From the NCBI RefSeq assembly GCF_900090315.1, contig NZ_FMHZ01000002.1:930001-994000 (forward strand): a stretch of 64,000 bases of DNA, in the 5' to 3' direction. Of the stretch, positions 54,094-62,711 are shown piece after piece. The first letter of the stretch is position 1; every line of letters begins with the position of its first letter. This DNA comes from Micromonospora citrea. Its GTDB lineage: Bacteria; Actinomycetota; Actinomycetes; Mycobacteriales; Micromonosporaceae. The notes beneath the pieces are model-generated. The model was not told where the DNA came from, ran no database searches, and was given only the letters and a program-made list of their open reading frames with translations. Both the position numbers and the translations under genes were made by a program.

Positions 54094-55347
54094 TCAGGTC
54101 GGCGGGGGCGGCGGCTCGACGCGGGCGAGCAGCTCGGCCAGGTGCACGGCTCGGACGGCCGACCGACGCCGGCGCAGCCCGGTGCGCAACTGCCGTAGGC
54201 ACCCCGGGTTGACGGCCACCACCAGGTCCACCCCGGCGGCCTCGATCTCGTCGAGCTTCGCGTCCAGGATCCGCCGCGACTCCCTGGGCCGCAGCAGCGA
54301 GTACGTGCCGGCGGCCCCGCAGCAGGCGGCCGCCGAGGGCAGCTCGACGTAGTCGGCGACCTGGCGCAGCAGCGCCCGCGGCTCGGCGAAGACACCGAGG
54401 CCGTTGCGCAGGTGGCAGGAGTCCTGGAGGGCCACCCGGGCGCGTCGACCGGCCACCCGCAGCTCGACGCCGGCGGGCCGGGCGGCGAGCCAGGTGGACA
54501 GTTCCCGCACCCGGTCCCGGCCCAGCACCGAGGCGAGGTGCGCCGCGCAGCCGCCGGAGGTGGTGACGATCGTGCCCGGCAGCTCCGCGCCGAGGCGCCG
54601 GGCCATCCGCTCGCCACCGGCCAGGTCGCCGTTGTGCGCGTGCAGCGCGCCGCAGCAGCCCTGCGCGGTCGGTGCCGCCAGCGCCGGGTCGAGGGCCCGC
54701 GCGGCCCGGCTGACCGCCGGGAAGAGAACCCGCTCGAAGCAGCCGAGCATCAACTGCGCCTCCGGCCCGGACACGTTGGCGCCGACCGGACCACCGGTCG
54801 CCGCCGGTGCCGCCACAGTGGGAGCGGGACCGCCGGCGGTCCGCGCGACGGGCGGGGTGGCCGGGGGAACCGGCGGTGCGGGTGACGATGGAGCTGACGC
54901 CGGTGACGACGCGGGCCACGCGGCCGATGCGGGTGACGACGCGGCCGGCGGGGTGGCGGCCGGGCCGTGGGCGGCGCGGCGGAGCAGGCCGAGCAGGCGC
55001 AGCAGCCGGCGCTGCTCGGCGAACAGCATCAGCGCACGCGCGAGCAGCGGCCGTCGCCGGCCGCGCCACTGGTGCACCCGCCACTGCTCCAGCAGGCTGC
55101 CGTACTCGACGCCGGCCGGACAGACCGGCTCGCAGGCGCGGCAGCCCAGGCAGAACGAGGACTGCTCGGCCAGCGTGTCGTCGTCCGGAGGCAGGGTGCC
55201 GTCCTGCAACGCCCGCATCAGCGTGATCCGGCCGCGCGGCGAGGACGCCTCGTCGCCGGTCATCGCGTACGTGGGGCAGGCCGGCAGGCAGAAGCCGCAG
55301 GAGATGCAGCGGGACAACTGCTCCGGCTCGAACACGTCGCCCGTCAT
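54094..55347 (-). CDS. Glycolate oxidase iron-sulfur subunit-like protein (GlcF type)
   Basis: 417 residues. Two 4Fe-4S motifs, CISCGFCLPACP and CLGCRACEPVCP, and two CCG domains (QGCCGALHAH, AACCGAAGTY) identify a GlcF/HdrD-like electron carrier. An unusual Ala/Pro/Ser linker (about 128-185) replaces the normal short connection. The ATG overlaps the stop of the FAD subunit gene (ATGA). The pair would oxidise a 2-hydroxy acid such as glycolate or lactate and pass electrons to the membrane. Confidence 0.88.
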   Translation of the reverse strand: MTGDVFEPEQLSRCISCGFCLPACPTYAMTGDEASSPRGRITLMRALQDGTLPPDDDTLAEQSSFCLGCRACEPVCPAGVEYGSLLEQWRVHQWRGRRRPLLARALMLFAEQRRLLRLLGLLRRAAHGPAATPPAASSPASAAWPASSPASAPSSPAPPVPPATPPVARTAGGPAPTVAAPAATGGPVGANVSGPEAQLMLGCFERVLFPAVSRAARALDPALAAPTAQGCCGALHAHNGDLAGGERMARRLGAELPGTIVTTSGGCAAHLASVLGRDRVRELSTWLAARPAGVELRVAGRRARVALQDSCHLRNGLGVFAEPRALLRQVADYVELPSAAACCGAAGTYSLLRPRESRRILDAKLDEIEAAGVDLVVAVNPGCLRQLRTGLRRRRSAVRAVHLAELLARVEPPPPPT

Positions 55348-56729
55348 GAACCCAGCTTTCCGGGGTTGAGGATGCCCGCCGGGTCGAAGGCGGTCTTGAT
55401 CCGCCGCAGCAGGGCGAGCTGGTCGTCGCCGAGCCGGGCGGCCAGGAACGGCAGCTTGGCCGCGCCGACCCCGTGCTCGCCGGTGATGGTGCCGCCGAGG
55501 TCGAGGGCGGCGGCGAAGACGTCGGCGAAGGCCGCCTCGGCGCGGCGTACGGCGTCGTGGTCGTCGGCGGAGTCGAGGACGCAGGTGGGGTGCAGGTTGC
55601 CGTCCCCGGCGTGGCCGAAGGTGGCGATGGCGACGCCGTGCCGGTCGGCGATCGCGTCGATCCGGTCGACCATCTCGGCGATCCTCGGCCGGGGCACGGT
55701 CGCGTCCTCCAGGATGGTCACCCCGCCCCGGCGGGACAGGGCCGGCAACGCGCAGCGGCGCGCGGCCAGCAGCGCCTCGGCCTGGGCGACCTCGCGGGCG
55801 GTGGTGACCTCCACCGCGCCGGCCTCGACGCAGGCCGCGCCGATGCGGTCCAGGTGGGTGGCGACCAGGTCCGGCGGGCCGTCGTCGCCGAAGAGCAGCA
55901 GCGCCCCGGCGTCGGCGCGCAGCCCCAGGTGGGCGAAGTCCTCGACCGCCGTGATGCAGGCCCGGTCGAGGAACTCCAGGGTCGCCGGGACCACGCCGGC
56001 CCGGATCACGCGGGCGACGGCCTGCCCCGCCTCGGCGAGCGTCGGGAAGTACGCCACCCCGGTGTTGGTCGCCGCCGGGGCGGGCAGCAGTGCCACGGTC
56101 GCCTCGGTGATCACCGCGAGGGTGCCCTCGGAGCCGGTGAGCAGCCGGGTCAGGTCGTAGCCGGCGACGTCCTTCCACAGCCGGCCGCCGGTGCGGATCA
56201 CCTCGCCGGTGGGCAGCACCGCCTCCAGACCGAGCACGTAGTTGCGGGTCACGCCGTACTTCAGGCCGCGCAGTCCGCCGGCGCAGGTGGCGATGGTGCC
56301 GCCGACGGTGGCGACGGTGCGGCTGCCCGGGTCGGGCGCCCAGAGCAGGCCCCGCGCCGCGGCGGCGTCGGCCAGCGCGGCGCTGGTCACGCCGGGCTGC
56401 ACCCGGGCGAGCAGTTCGTCGGCGCTGACCTCCAGGACGGCGTCGAGCCGGGTCAGCACCAGGACGATCCCGCCGCGCAGCGGCACCGTCGCCGCGCACA
56501 GGTTGGAGCCGGCGCCGCGCGGCACCACCGGGACCCGGTGCCGGGTGGCCAGGGCCAGCACGGCGGCGACCTCGGCCGTGTCGGCCGGGAACACCACCGC
56601 GTCGGGCCGGTGGGAGAAGAGCGGTGTGGCGTCCCGGGCGTACGCCACCAGGTCGCCGGCCGCGTCGTGCACGTGCGACGGGCCGACGATGCCGCGCAGC
56701 TCGGCGAGGACGGTCGCGGACAGCGCCAT
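55344..56729 (-). CDS. FAD-linked 2-hydroxyacid oxidase (GlcD type)
   Basis: 461 residues. FAD-binding PCMH domain with VVPRGAGSNLCAATVPLRGG, PDPGSRTVATVGGTIATCAG and GSEGTLAVITEATV. The C-terminal cap ends FGHAGDGNLHPT, GGTITGEHGVGAAK and FDPAGILNPGKL, typical of GlcD and D-lactate dehydrogenases. First gene of a two-gene operon. GGAAGGG precedes the ATG. Confidence 0.9.
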   Translation of the reverse strand: MALSATVLAELRGIVGPSHVHDAAGDLVAYARDATPLFSHRPDAVVFPADTAEVAAVLALATRHRVPVVPRGAGSNLCAATVPLRGGIVLVLTRLDAVLEVSADELLARVQPGVTSAALADAAAARGLLWAPDPGSRTVATVGGTIATCAGGLRGLKYGVTRNYVLGLEAVLPTGEVIRTGGRLWKDVAGYDLTRLLTGSEGTLAVITEATVALLPAPAATNTGVAYFPTLAEAGQAVARVIRAGVVPATLEFLDRACITAVEDFAHLGLRADAGALLLFGDDGPPDLVATHLDRIGAACVEAGAVEVTTAREVAQAEALLAARRCALPALSRRGGVTILEDATVPRPRIAEMVDRIDAIADRHGVAIATFGHAGDGNLHPTCVLDSADDHDAVRRAEAAFADVFAAALDLGGTITGEHGVGAAKLPFLAARLGDDQLALLRRIKTAFDPAGILNPGKLGS

Positions 56730-56810
56730 GCCAGCCCTTCCCGGCGCGCCGGTCGCGCCCGTAGATTTCTTCCGGCTGCCGACCGATGCCCGGCGACAGT
56801 TTTCAACCGG

Positions 56811-56839
56811 ATCATAGAGAGCCGGGCCGGCCAGGTGAA
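56811..56839 (-). promoter_or_regulatory. Promoter of the GlcD/GlcF-like operon
   Basis: TTCACC (56834-56839) and TATGAT (56811-56816) are 17 bases apart on the minus strand, giving a leader of about 75 bases. Confidence 0.5.
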
Positions 56840-56915
56840 GACGCCGCCGTGGCCGGCGGTTCCGACGGCCCCGCGCCGACCGGGCCCGGCGAGCCGGTGG
56901 GGACCCCGACCGCCG

Positions 56916-57782
56916 TCAGGCGACGTGGCGCAGGTAGCCGGCGAGCGAGGCGTCCAGCACCTCACGGCCGGGGCGCGCCCACACCTCGGCGGAGAAGACC
57001 TCCACCTCGACCGGCCCGGTGTAGCCGGCCGCGTCGACGGCCTCCCGCAGGCGGCGCAGCTCGATGCAGCCGTCGCCGGGCAGCGCCCGACCGAGCAGCA
57101 CCCCCTCGGGCAGCGGGGTGACCCAGTCGCAGACCTGGAAGGCGGCGATCCGCGCCCCGGCACGGGCGATCTGCGCGTACACGGTGTCGTCCCACCACAC
57201 GTGGTACGCGTCGACCACCACGCCGACGACGCCCGGGTCGAACCGTTCGGCGATGTCGAGCGCCTGGCCGAGGGTGGACACCACGCAGCGGTCGGCGCAG
57301 AACATCGGGTGCAGCGGCTCGATCGCCAGGGTCACCCCGGCCGCCGCGGCGTGCGGGGCCAGCTCGGCGATCGCGTCGGCGACCCGGCGGCGGGCGTCGT
57401 CGACGTCGCGGCTGCCCGGCGGCAGCCCGCCGGAGACCAGCACCAGCACCGGCGCGCCGAGGGCGGCGGCCTCCTCGACGGCGCGCAGGTTGTCGTCCCG
57501 CCAGTCGTCGGCGGTGAAGAACCCGCCCCGGCACAGCGAGGTGACCGCGAGGCCGGCGTCGCGGACCAGCCCGGCGGCGCGGGCCAGCCCGTGCGCGGCC
57601 ACCGGCTCGCGCCACAGCCCGATCCCGGGCACCCCCGCCTCGACGCAGCCGGCGACCACCTCGGGCAGCGGCCAGTGCTGCGCGGTGGCCTGGTTGAACG
57701 AGAACCGCCGCAGGGCGTCCGCTCGCCGTGGACCGACCGCCCCCGCCGGATCAGCCGCACCCGCCGGGCCGACCGCGGTCAC
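56916..57782 (-). CDS. Sugar phosphate isomerase/epimerase-like TIM barrel
   Basis: 288 residues of the xylose-isomerase-like barrel family: RFSFNQATAQHWPLPEVVAG, GIGLWREPVAAHG, VTLAIEPLHPMF (metal Glu), VVDAYHVWWDDTVY, FQVCDWVTPLPEG and VEVEVFSAEVW (metal Glu). Similar to hydroxypyruvate isomerase and inositol-catabolic isomerases. GTG overlaps the DUF993 gene stop. Third gene of the LacI-controlled operon. Confidence 0.83.
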   Translation of the reverse strand: MTAVGPAGAADPAGAVGPRRADALRRFSFNQATAQHWPLPEVVAGCVEAGVPGIGLWREPVAAHGLARAAGLVRDAGLAVTSLCRGGFFTADDWRDDNLRAVEEAAALGAPVLVLVSGGLPPGSRDVDDARRRVADAIAELAPHAAAAGVTLAIEPLHPMFCADRCVVSTLGQALDIAERFDPGVVGVVVDAYHVWWDDTVYAQIARAGARIAAFQVCDWVTPLPEGVLLGRALPGDGCIELRRLREAVDAAGYTGPVEVEVFSAEVWARPGREVLDASLAGYLRHVA

Positions 57783-58948
57783 CGGGTCACCCCCGCGACG
57801 GTGAAGAAGGCACGGGCGCGGGCGGCGGCCAGGTCGGCGTCGGGCAGCAGCCCGGCCGCGTCGGCGAGGGTGAGCAGGGTCGCCAGGTGCGCGGGCGAGC
57901 GGCCGGACTGCGCCCCGCCGACCATCGTGAAGTGCTCCTGGTGGCCGGCGAGCCAGGCCAGGAAGACGATCCCGGTCTTGTAGTGCCAGGTGGGCGCCGC
58001 GAAGAGGTGCCGGGCCAGCGGCACGGTCGGCGCGAACATCTCGTCGTACGCCGCCAGGTCGCCCCGGTCCAGCGCGGCCAGCGCGGCGGCGGCGGCCGGG
58101 GCGATCGCGGCGAACACCCCGAGCAGCGCGTCGGAGTGGCCGGCGGCGTCGCCCCGGATCAACTCGGGATAGTGGAAGTCGTCGCCGGTGTAGAGGCGTA
58201 CCCCCGCCGGCAGCCGGCGGCGCAGCGCCACCTCGCGGCCGGCGTCGAGCAGCGACACCTTGATCCCGTCCACCCGGCCGGCGTGGGCCTCGACCAGCTC
58301 GACGACGGTGTCGGCGGCCCGGTCCAGGTCAGCCGAGCCCCAGTAGCCGGTCAGCGCCGGGTCGAACATCGGGCCGAGCCAGTGCAGCACCACCGGCTGG
58401 TCGGCGGCGGCCAGCAGCTCCGCGTACACCCGCAGGTAGTCCTCGGGGCCGCTGGCGGCGGCGGCCAGGTGACGGCTGCACATCAGCACCGGGCGGGCGC
58501 CGGCGGCCTGCACGTCGTCGAGCTGCTCGCGGTAGGCGCGGGTGACCTCGGCGAGGGTGGCCGGGCCCGGCGGGAGCTGGTCGGTGTTGACCCCGGCGAC
58601 GATCCGGCCGCCGGCCGCGCGGGCCTCGGCGGCGCTGCGCCGGACCAGCTCCCGGGTCGCCGGGTAGTCCAGGCCCATGCCGCGCTGGGCGGTGTCCATC
58701 GCCTCGGCCACCCCGAAGCCGTACGACCACAGGTGGTGCCGGAACGCCAGGGTGCGGTCCCAGTCGAGGGCGGCCGGGGCGCCCGGGACGTTCTCGGCGG
58801 TCGGGTCGGCGACCACGTGCGCGGCGGCGTACGCGATCCGGCTGGCCGGCGGACCGGCGGGGCGCGGGAAGCCGGCGCCCCCGGTCAGCCGGTGCCGCCG
58901 CCCGCCCGGCAGCGACACCTCCGTCCCGACGGTGGCGGGCGCGCTCAC
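57779..58948 (-). CDS. DUF993 / dihydrodipicolinate-synthase-like protein
   Basis: 389 residues. It has a TIM-barrel look with AAAHVVADPTAENVPGAPAA, LDWDRTLAFRHHLWSYGFGV, GRIVAGVNTDQLPPG, QPVVLHWLGPMFDPALTGYW, GRVDGIKVSLLD (candidate Schiff-base Lys) and YTGDDFHYPELI. DUF993 proteins are class I aldolase relatives found with Gfo/Idh dehydrogenases and sugar isomerases. Coupled by GTGA on both sides. The reaction is probably cleavage of a keto sugar acid, by inference from neighbours. Confidence 0.82.
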   Translation of the reverse strand: MSAPATVGTEVSLPGGRRHRLTGGAGFPRPAGPPASRIAYAAAHVVADPTAENVPGAPAALDWDRTLAFRHHLWSYGFGVAEAMDTAQRGMGLDYPATRELVRRSAAEARAAGGRIVAGVNTDQLPPGPATLAEVTRAYREQLDDVQAAGARPVLMCSRHLAAAASGPEDYLRVYAELLAAADQPVVLHWLGPMFDPALTGYWGSADLDRAADTVVELVEAHAGRVDGIKVSLLDAGREVALRRRLPAGVRLYTGDDFHYPELIRGDAAGHSDALLGVFAAIAPAAAAALAALDRGDLAAYDEMFAPTVPLARHLFAAPTWHYKTGIVFLAWLAGHQEHFTMVGGAQSGRSPAHLATLLTLADAAGLLPDADLAAARARAFFTVAGVTR

Positions 58949-60096
58949 AGCTCCAGCTCCGGGACGTCGAGCCGGGCGCCCTCGCGGGCCGAGCGCAGGC
59001 CCAGCTCGGCCAGCTGCACGCCGCGCGCGCCGGCCAGGAAGTCCCACGGGAACGGCTCGTCGGCGACGACGTGCCGCAGGAACGCCTCCCACTGCACCTT
59101 GAAGCCGTTGTCGAACTCCTCGTTGTCCGGCACCTCGGTCCACTGCGCCCGGAAGTCCTCGGTGACCGGCAGGTCCGGGTTCCACACCGGCTTCGGGGTG
59201 ACCGCCCGGTGCTGCACGCGGCAGCCGCGCAGGCCGGCGACCGCGCTGCCCTCGGTGCCGTCGACCTGGAACTCGACGAGCTCGTCGCGGTGCACCCGGA
59301 CGCACCAGGAGGAGTTGAGCTGGGCCACCACGCCGCCGTCGAGCTCGAAGATGCCGTACGCGGCGTCGTCGGCGGTCGCCGGGTAGGCCCGCCCGGCCTC
59401 GTCCACCCGCTGCGGGACGTGGGTGGCGGTGACGCAGGAGACCGTCCGCACCCGGCCGAAGAGCTCCTCCAGCACGTAGTGCCAGTGCGGGAACATGTCC
59501 ACGACGATGCCGCCGCCGTCCTCGGCCCGGTAGTTCCAGGACGGGCGCTGGGCGGGCTGCCAGTCGCCCTCGAACACCCAGTAGCCGAACTCGCCGCGTA
59601 CCGACAGGATCCGGCCGAAGAAGCCGCCGTCGACGAGCCGCTTGAGCTTGCGCAGCCCGGGCAGGAAGAGCTTGTCCTGCACCACCCCGGTCCGGACCCC
59701 CGCCGCGCGGGCCGCGCGGGCCAGGTCGAGCGCGCCGACGGTGTCCTCGGCCAGCGGCTTCTCGGTGTAGATGTGCTTGCCGGCCTCGATGGCCCGGCGG
59801 ATCGCCTTCTCCCGCTGCTGGGTGACCTGCGCGTCGAAGTAGACCTCCACGTCGTCGCGGGCCAGCGCGGCGGTCAGGTCGGTGGTCCAGTCGGTCAGCC
59901 CGTGCCGCTCGGCGACCTCGCGCAGCCTGGCCTCACTGCGGCCGACCAGTACGGGTTCGGGCCAGACGGTCGTGCCGTCGGCCAGCGGCACGCCGCCCTG
60001 CTCGCGGATGGCGAGCAGGGAACGCACCAGGTGTTGGCGGTAGCCCATCCGGCCGGTGACGCCGTTGACGATGATGCCGATCGACCTGCGGGTCAT
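58945..60096 (-). CDS. Gfo/Idh/MocA-family oxidoreductase
   Basis: 383 residues. NAD-binding start IGIIVNGVTGRMGYRQHLVR, then VEVYFDAQVTQQREKAIRRA, GKHIYTEKPLAEDT (conserved EKP with catalytic Lys) and VVDMFPHWHYVLEELFG. It likely oxidises a sugar or polyol at the first step of the operon's pathway. AAGGAG precedes the ATG. First gene of the three-gene operon, with two LacI-type operators upstream. Confidence 0.9.
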   Translation of the reverse strand: MTRRSIGIIVNGVTGRMGYRQHLVRSLLAIREQGGVPLADGTTVWPEPVLVGRSEARLREVAERHGLTDWTTDLTAALARDDVEVYFDAQVTQQREKAIRRAIEAGKHIYTEKPLAEDTVGALDLARAARAAGVRTGVVQDKLFLPGLRKLKRLVDGGFFGRILSVRGEFGYWVFEGDWQPAQRPSWNYRAEDGGGIVVDMFPHWHYVLEELFGRVRTVSCVTATHVPQRVDEAGRAYPATADDAAYGIFELDGGVVAQLNSSWCVRVHRDELVEFQVDGTEGSAVAGLRGCRVQHRAVTPKPVWNPDLPVTEDFRAQWTEVPDNEEFDNGFKVQWEAFLRHVVADEPFPWDFLAGARGVQLAELGLRSAREGARLDVPELEL

Positions 60097-60205
60097 GGTG
60101 ACTCCTTCCCTCCGCGGGGCGGCCTCCGGCCTGCGACGGCGGCGGACGGCGGCCCCTCCTCCACGCCCGCGCCGTCGTCGCGGGGACCGGCGGGTCGGGG
60201 CGTCA

Positions 60206-60230
60206 GGCAAACGCTTTCCCGGGCAGCGTA
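60206..60230 (-). promoter_or_regulatory. LacI operator 1 and -10 of the sugar-acid operon
   Basis: On the minus strand -10 TACGCT (60225-60230) is followed after four bases by the operator GGGAAAGCGTTTGCC (60206-60220), placed to block transcription start. Confidence 0.75.
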
Positions 60231-60248
60231 GGGAACCGTCGTCGGCCA

Positions 60249-60262
60249 GGCAAGGGCTTTCC
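60249..60262. promoter_or_regulatory. LacI operator 2
   Basis: GGCAAGGGCTTTCC, one mismatch from the consensus GGCAAGCGCTTTCC. It lies 43 bases upstream of operator 1, four helical turns, suitable for cooperative binding. Confidence 0.65.
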
Positions 60263-60320
60263 TCGCCGCGCTTCCGGCCGCCCGTCGCGAGCGGCCGGAA
60301 CGACGCGGGGCAGCGCGGCG

Positions 60321-60346
60321 GGAAAGGCCTTTCTCTGCGGTACGGT
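60321..60346 (+). promoter_or_regulatory. LacI operator 3 in the lacI-type gene promoter
   Basis: GGAAAGGCCTTTCTC (core palindrome GAAAGGCCTTTC) is followed by a -10 TACGGT (60341-60346). This is an autoregulatory arrangement. Confidence 0.6.
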
Positions 60347-60405
60347 GTGTCGGTCGGCCGGCGATGCGGGGGCGCGGCCGTCGAGTGCGACCGAGGGGGG
60401 CGGCA

Positions 60406-61536
60406 GTGGCGACCCTGTCCGACGTGGCCCGGCGGGCGGGGGTCTCGCCCGCGACCGCCTCACGGGTGATCAACGGCAGCAGCAAGCCGGTCACCGACGA
60501 GCTGCGTGAGCGGGTGCTGCGGGCCGTCGCCGAGCTGCGGTACGTGCCGAACGCGCACGCCCAGCTCCTGGCCCGCGCGCACCGCACGGCGGTGGGCGTC
60601 ATCGTGCACGACGTCTCCGACCCGTACTTCGCCGAGATCACCCGGGGGCTGCAACGGGTCGCCACCGACCGGGGGCGGCTGCTGATGATCTGCAACAGCT
60701 ACCGCGACCCGGAGCGCGAGCTGGAGTACGTCGAGCTGCTGCGCGGCCAGCAGGTCGCCGCGATCATCCTGGCCGGCTCCGGCTACCACGACGCCGAGTT
60801 CACCCGCCTGCTCAACGACAAGCTCGCCGCGTACGAGGCGACCGGCGGCCGGGTGGCGGTCATCGGCCGGCACGAGCACTCCGGCGACGCGGTGATGCCG
60901 GACAATCGCGCCGGCGGCCGGTTGATCGGCACGGAGCTGTGCGAGCTGGGCCACCGGGCGATCGGCGTGGTGGCCGGGCCGGCGGTGCTCACCACCACCA
61001 CCGACCGCCTCGCCGGGCTGCGGGAGGCCCTCGCCGCGTACGGGCGCAGCCTGCCCGAGCACCGCCTCCGCCACGCCGAGTTCGACCGCGACGGGGGCGC
61101 CGCCGCGACCGCCGCCCTGCTCGACGCCGATCCGGAGCTGACCGCCGTGGTGGCGCTCAACGACTCGATGGCGATCGGCGCGCTGGCGACCCTGCGCGCC
61201 CGCTCGGTGGCCGTGCCGGGGCAGGTGTCGGTCGTCGGCTTCGACGACATGCCCATCGCCCGGGACGTGACCCCCGCGTTGACGACCGTGCGGCTGCCGC
61301 TGGTCGAGATGGGCGTCCGCGCCATGTCGCTGGCCCTCGACCCCGGCGCGCCCTCGCCCCGGGTCGAGGTGCTCCCCGCCGAGGTGGTGCGCCGCGACAG
61401 CGCCGGTTCGGCGCCCGAGGTCACCCCGGTGCGCCCCCGACCGGCCGCAACCGCCGCGCCGACCGGCTCCCGGCCGCCGCGAGCCAGCGACGGGGCTCGG
61501 CCATCGCGGCCGACCGCCCGCCCGCCAGCGTCGTGA
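60406..61536 (+). CDS. LacI-family repressor of the sugar-acid genes
   Basis: 376 residues: HTH TLSDVARRAGVSPATASRVI with the hinge LRYVPNAHAQLLA, then a periplasmic-binding-like domain (VGVIVHDVSDPYFAEITRGL, IGVVAGPAVLTTTTDRLAG, VVALNDSMAIGALATLRA, VVGFDDMPIARDVTPALTTV). GTG is preceded by GAGGGGGG. The C-terminal 45 residues are a Pro/Arg-rich tail overlapping the convergent glycerate kinase gene by 116 bases. Four matching operators in the neighbourhood make it the regulator of the cassette. Confidence 0.9.
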   Translation: MATLSDVARRAGVSPATASRVINGSSKPVTDELRERVLRAVAELRYVPNAHAQLLARAHRTAVGVIVHDVSDPYFAEITRGLQRVATDRGRLLMICNSYRDPERELEYVELLRGQQVAAIILAGSGYHDAEFTRLLNDKLAAYEATGGRVAVIGRHEHSGDAVMPDNRAGGRLIGTELCELGHRAIGVVAGPAVLTTTTDRLAGLREALAAYGRSLPEHRLRHAEFDRDGGAAATAALLDADPELTAVVALNDSMAIGALATLRARSVAVPGQVSVVGFDDMPIARDVTPALTTVRLPLVEMGVRAMSLALDPGAPSPRVEVLPAEVVRRDSAGSAPEVTPVRPRPAATAAPTGSRPPRASDGARPSRPTARPPAS

Positions 61537-62533
61537 GGTCCTCCGCCGCCACGACCGGGGGCGGCGGGGGCGCGGCCACCTCGCCGGCCACCAGGTGGAC
61601 CGGGACGCCGGCGGCGCGCGCGACGTCCAGCACGTGCCCGACGAGCTTGCCCCGGGTGGACTGGTCGTCGAAGCGGCCCTCGCCGGTGAGCACCAGGTCG
61701 GCGTCGGCGAGCGCGGCCGGCAGCCCGGCGACCTCGGCGATCGTCGCGGCGCCGGCGACCAGGTCGGCCCCCCAGGCGGCGGCGAGCCCGTAGCCGGTGC
61801 CGCCGGCAGCCCCGGCGCCGGGCTGGTCGGGCCGGCCGCCCAGCAACTCCGCCAGCCGGCGCAGCCCCGCCTCCAGCCGGTGGACGTCCCCGGCGGAGGC
61901 GCCCTTCTGCGGAGCGAACTGACGGGCGGCCCCGGCCGGCCCGAGCAGCGGCGCGGTCACGTCGACCAGGCAGGTCACCCCGCCGGGCGGGGGCGGCGGC
62001 AGCCCGGCGAGGTCGACCGAGGCCAGTCGGGACAGGGCGCCGCCACCGGGCGGCAGGTCGCGGCCCTCGGCGTCGCGCAGCCGTACGCCCAACGCCCGCA
62101 GCGCGCCGGCGCCCCCGTCGGTGCTCGCGGAGCCGCCGAGGGCGACCAGCAGCCGGCGGGTGGCCGGGTCGGCCAGCGCGGCGGCCGTCAGCTCGCCGGT
62201 GCCGTGGGTGCCCGCGCCCAGGGCGTCGGGCCGGGCCGCCAGCGGCAGGCCGCTGGCGGCGGCGAGCTCGACGACGGCCGTGCCGTCGGGCAACAGCAGC
62301 CAACCCGCGCGCACGGGTCGGCCGTCCGGCCCGGTCACCTGGGCCGGCCGCCAGCGGGCCCCGGGATGCGCCGCGGCGAGCACGGCGCAGCTCCCCTCGC
62401 CCCCGTCGGCCAGCGGCAGCAGCCGGACCTCGTCGTCGGGCCGCTCCCGCCGCCAGCCCTCGGCGACGGCGGCCGCCGCGTCCCGCGCCGGGACGCTGCC
62501 CTTGAACGAGTCGGGGGCGACCACCACCCGCAT
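61421..62533 (-). CDS. Glycerate kinase
   Basis: 370 residues of the GckA/GarK fold: MRVVVAPDSFKGSVPARDAA, PLADGGEGSCAVL, LLVALGGSASTDGGAGAL, FAPQKGASAGDVHRLE, ADLVLTGEGRFDDQSTRGKL. It phosphorylates D-glycerate, the likely end product of the neighbouring sugar-acid pathway. ATG was chosen because GGGGGAG lies at ribosome-site distance. Its promoter carries the same LacI operator as the divergent operon. Confidence 0.92.
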   Translation of the reverse strand: MRVVVAPDSFKGSVPARDAAAAVAEGWRRERPDDEVRLLPLADGGEGSCAVLAAAHPGARWRPAQVTGPDGRPVRAGWLLLPDGTAVVELAAASGLPLAARPDALGAGTHGTGELTAAALADPATRRLLVALGGSASTDGGAGALRALGVRLRDAEGRDLPPGGGALSRLASVDLAGLPPPPPGGVTCLVDVTAPLLGPAGAARQFAPQKGASAGDVHRLEAGLRRLAELLGGRPDQPGAGAAGGTGYGLAAAWGADLVAGAATIAEVAGLPAALADADLVLTGEGRFDDQSTRGKLVGHVLDVARAAGVPVHLVAGEVAAPPPPPVVAAEDLTTLAGGRSAAMAEPRRWLAAAGSRSARRLRPVGGAPG

Positions 62534-62621
62534 CCGCACCGCTCCCCCTCCCCCGCCGAGCCCGGCCACCGGCCCGGCGGTCCGCGCGCCACGCGGCCGT
62601 CCCGCCCCCGCGCCACGAGAC

Positions 62622-62650
62622 GGGAAAGCGCTTGCCCACGCAGTCTAGGG
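62622..62650 (-). promoter_or_regulatory. LacI operator 4 and -10 of the glycerate kinase gene
   Basis: TAGACT on the minus strand (about 62642-62647) is followed after four bases by GGGCAAGCGCTTTCCC (62622-62637). Motif, order and spacing are the same as at the sugar-acid operon. Confidence 0.75.
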
Positions 62651-62711
62651 AGGCGGCCACGAGTCGGCAACGGCCGTGCCGGTGAGGACGCTCCGGTCGG
62701 CTCGGCCCGCA

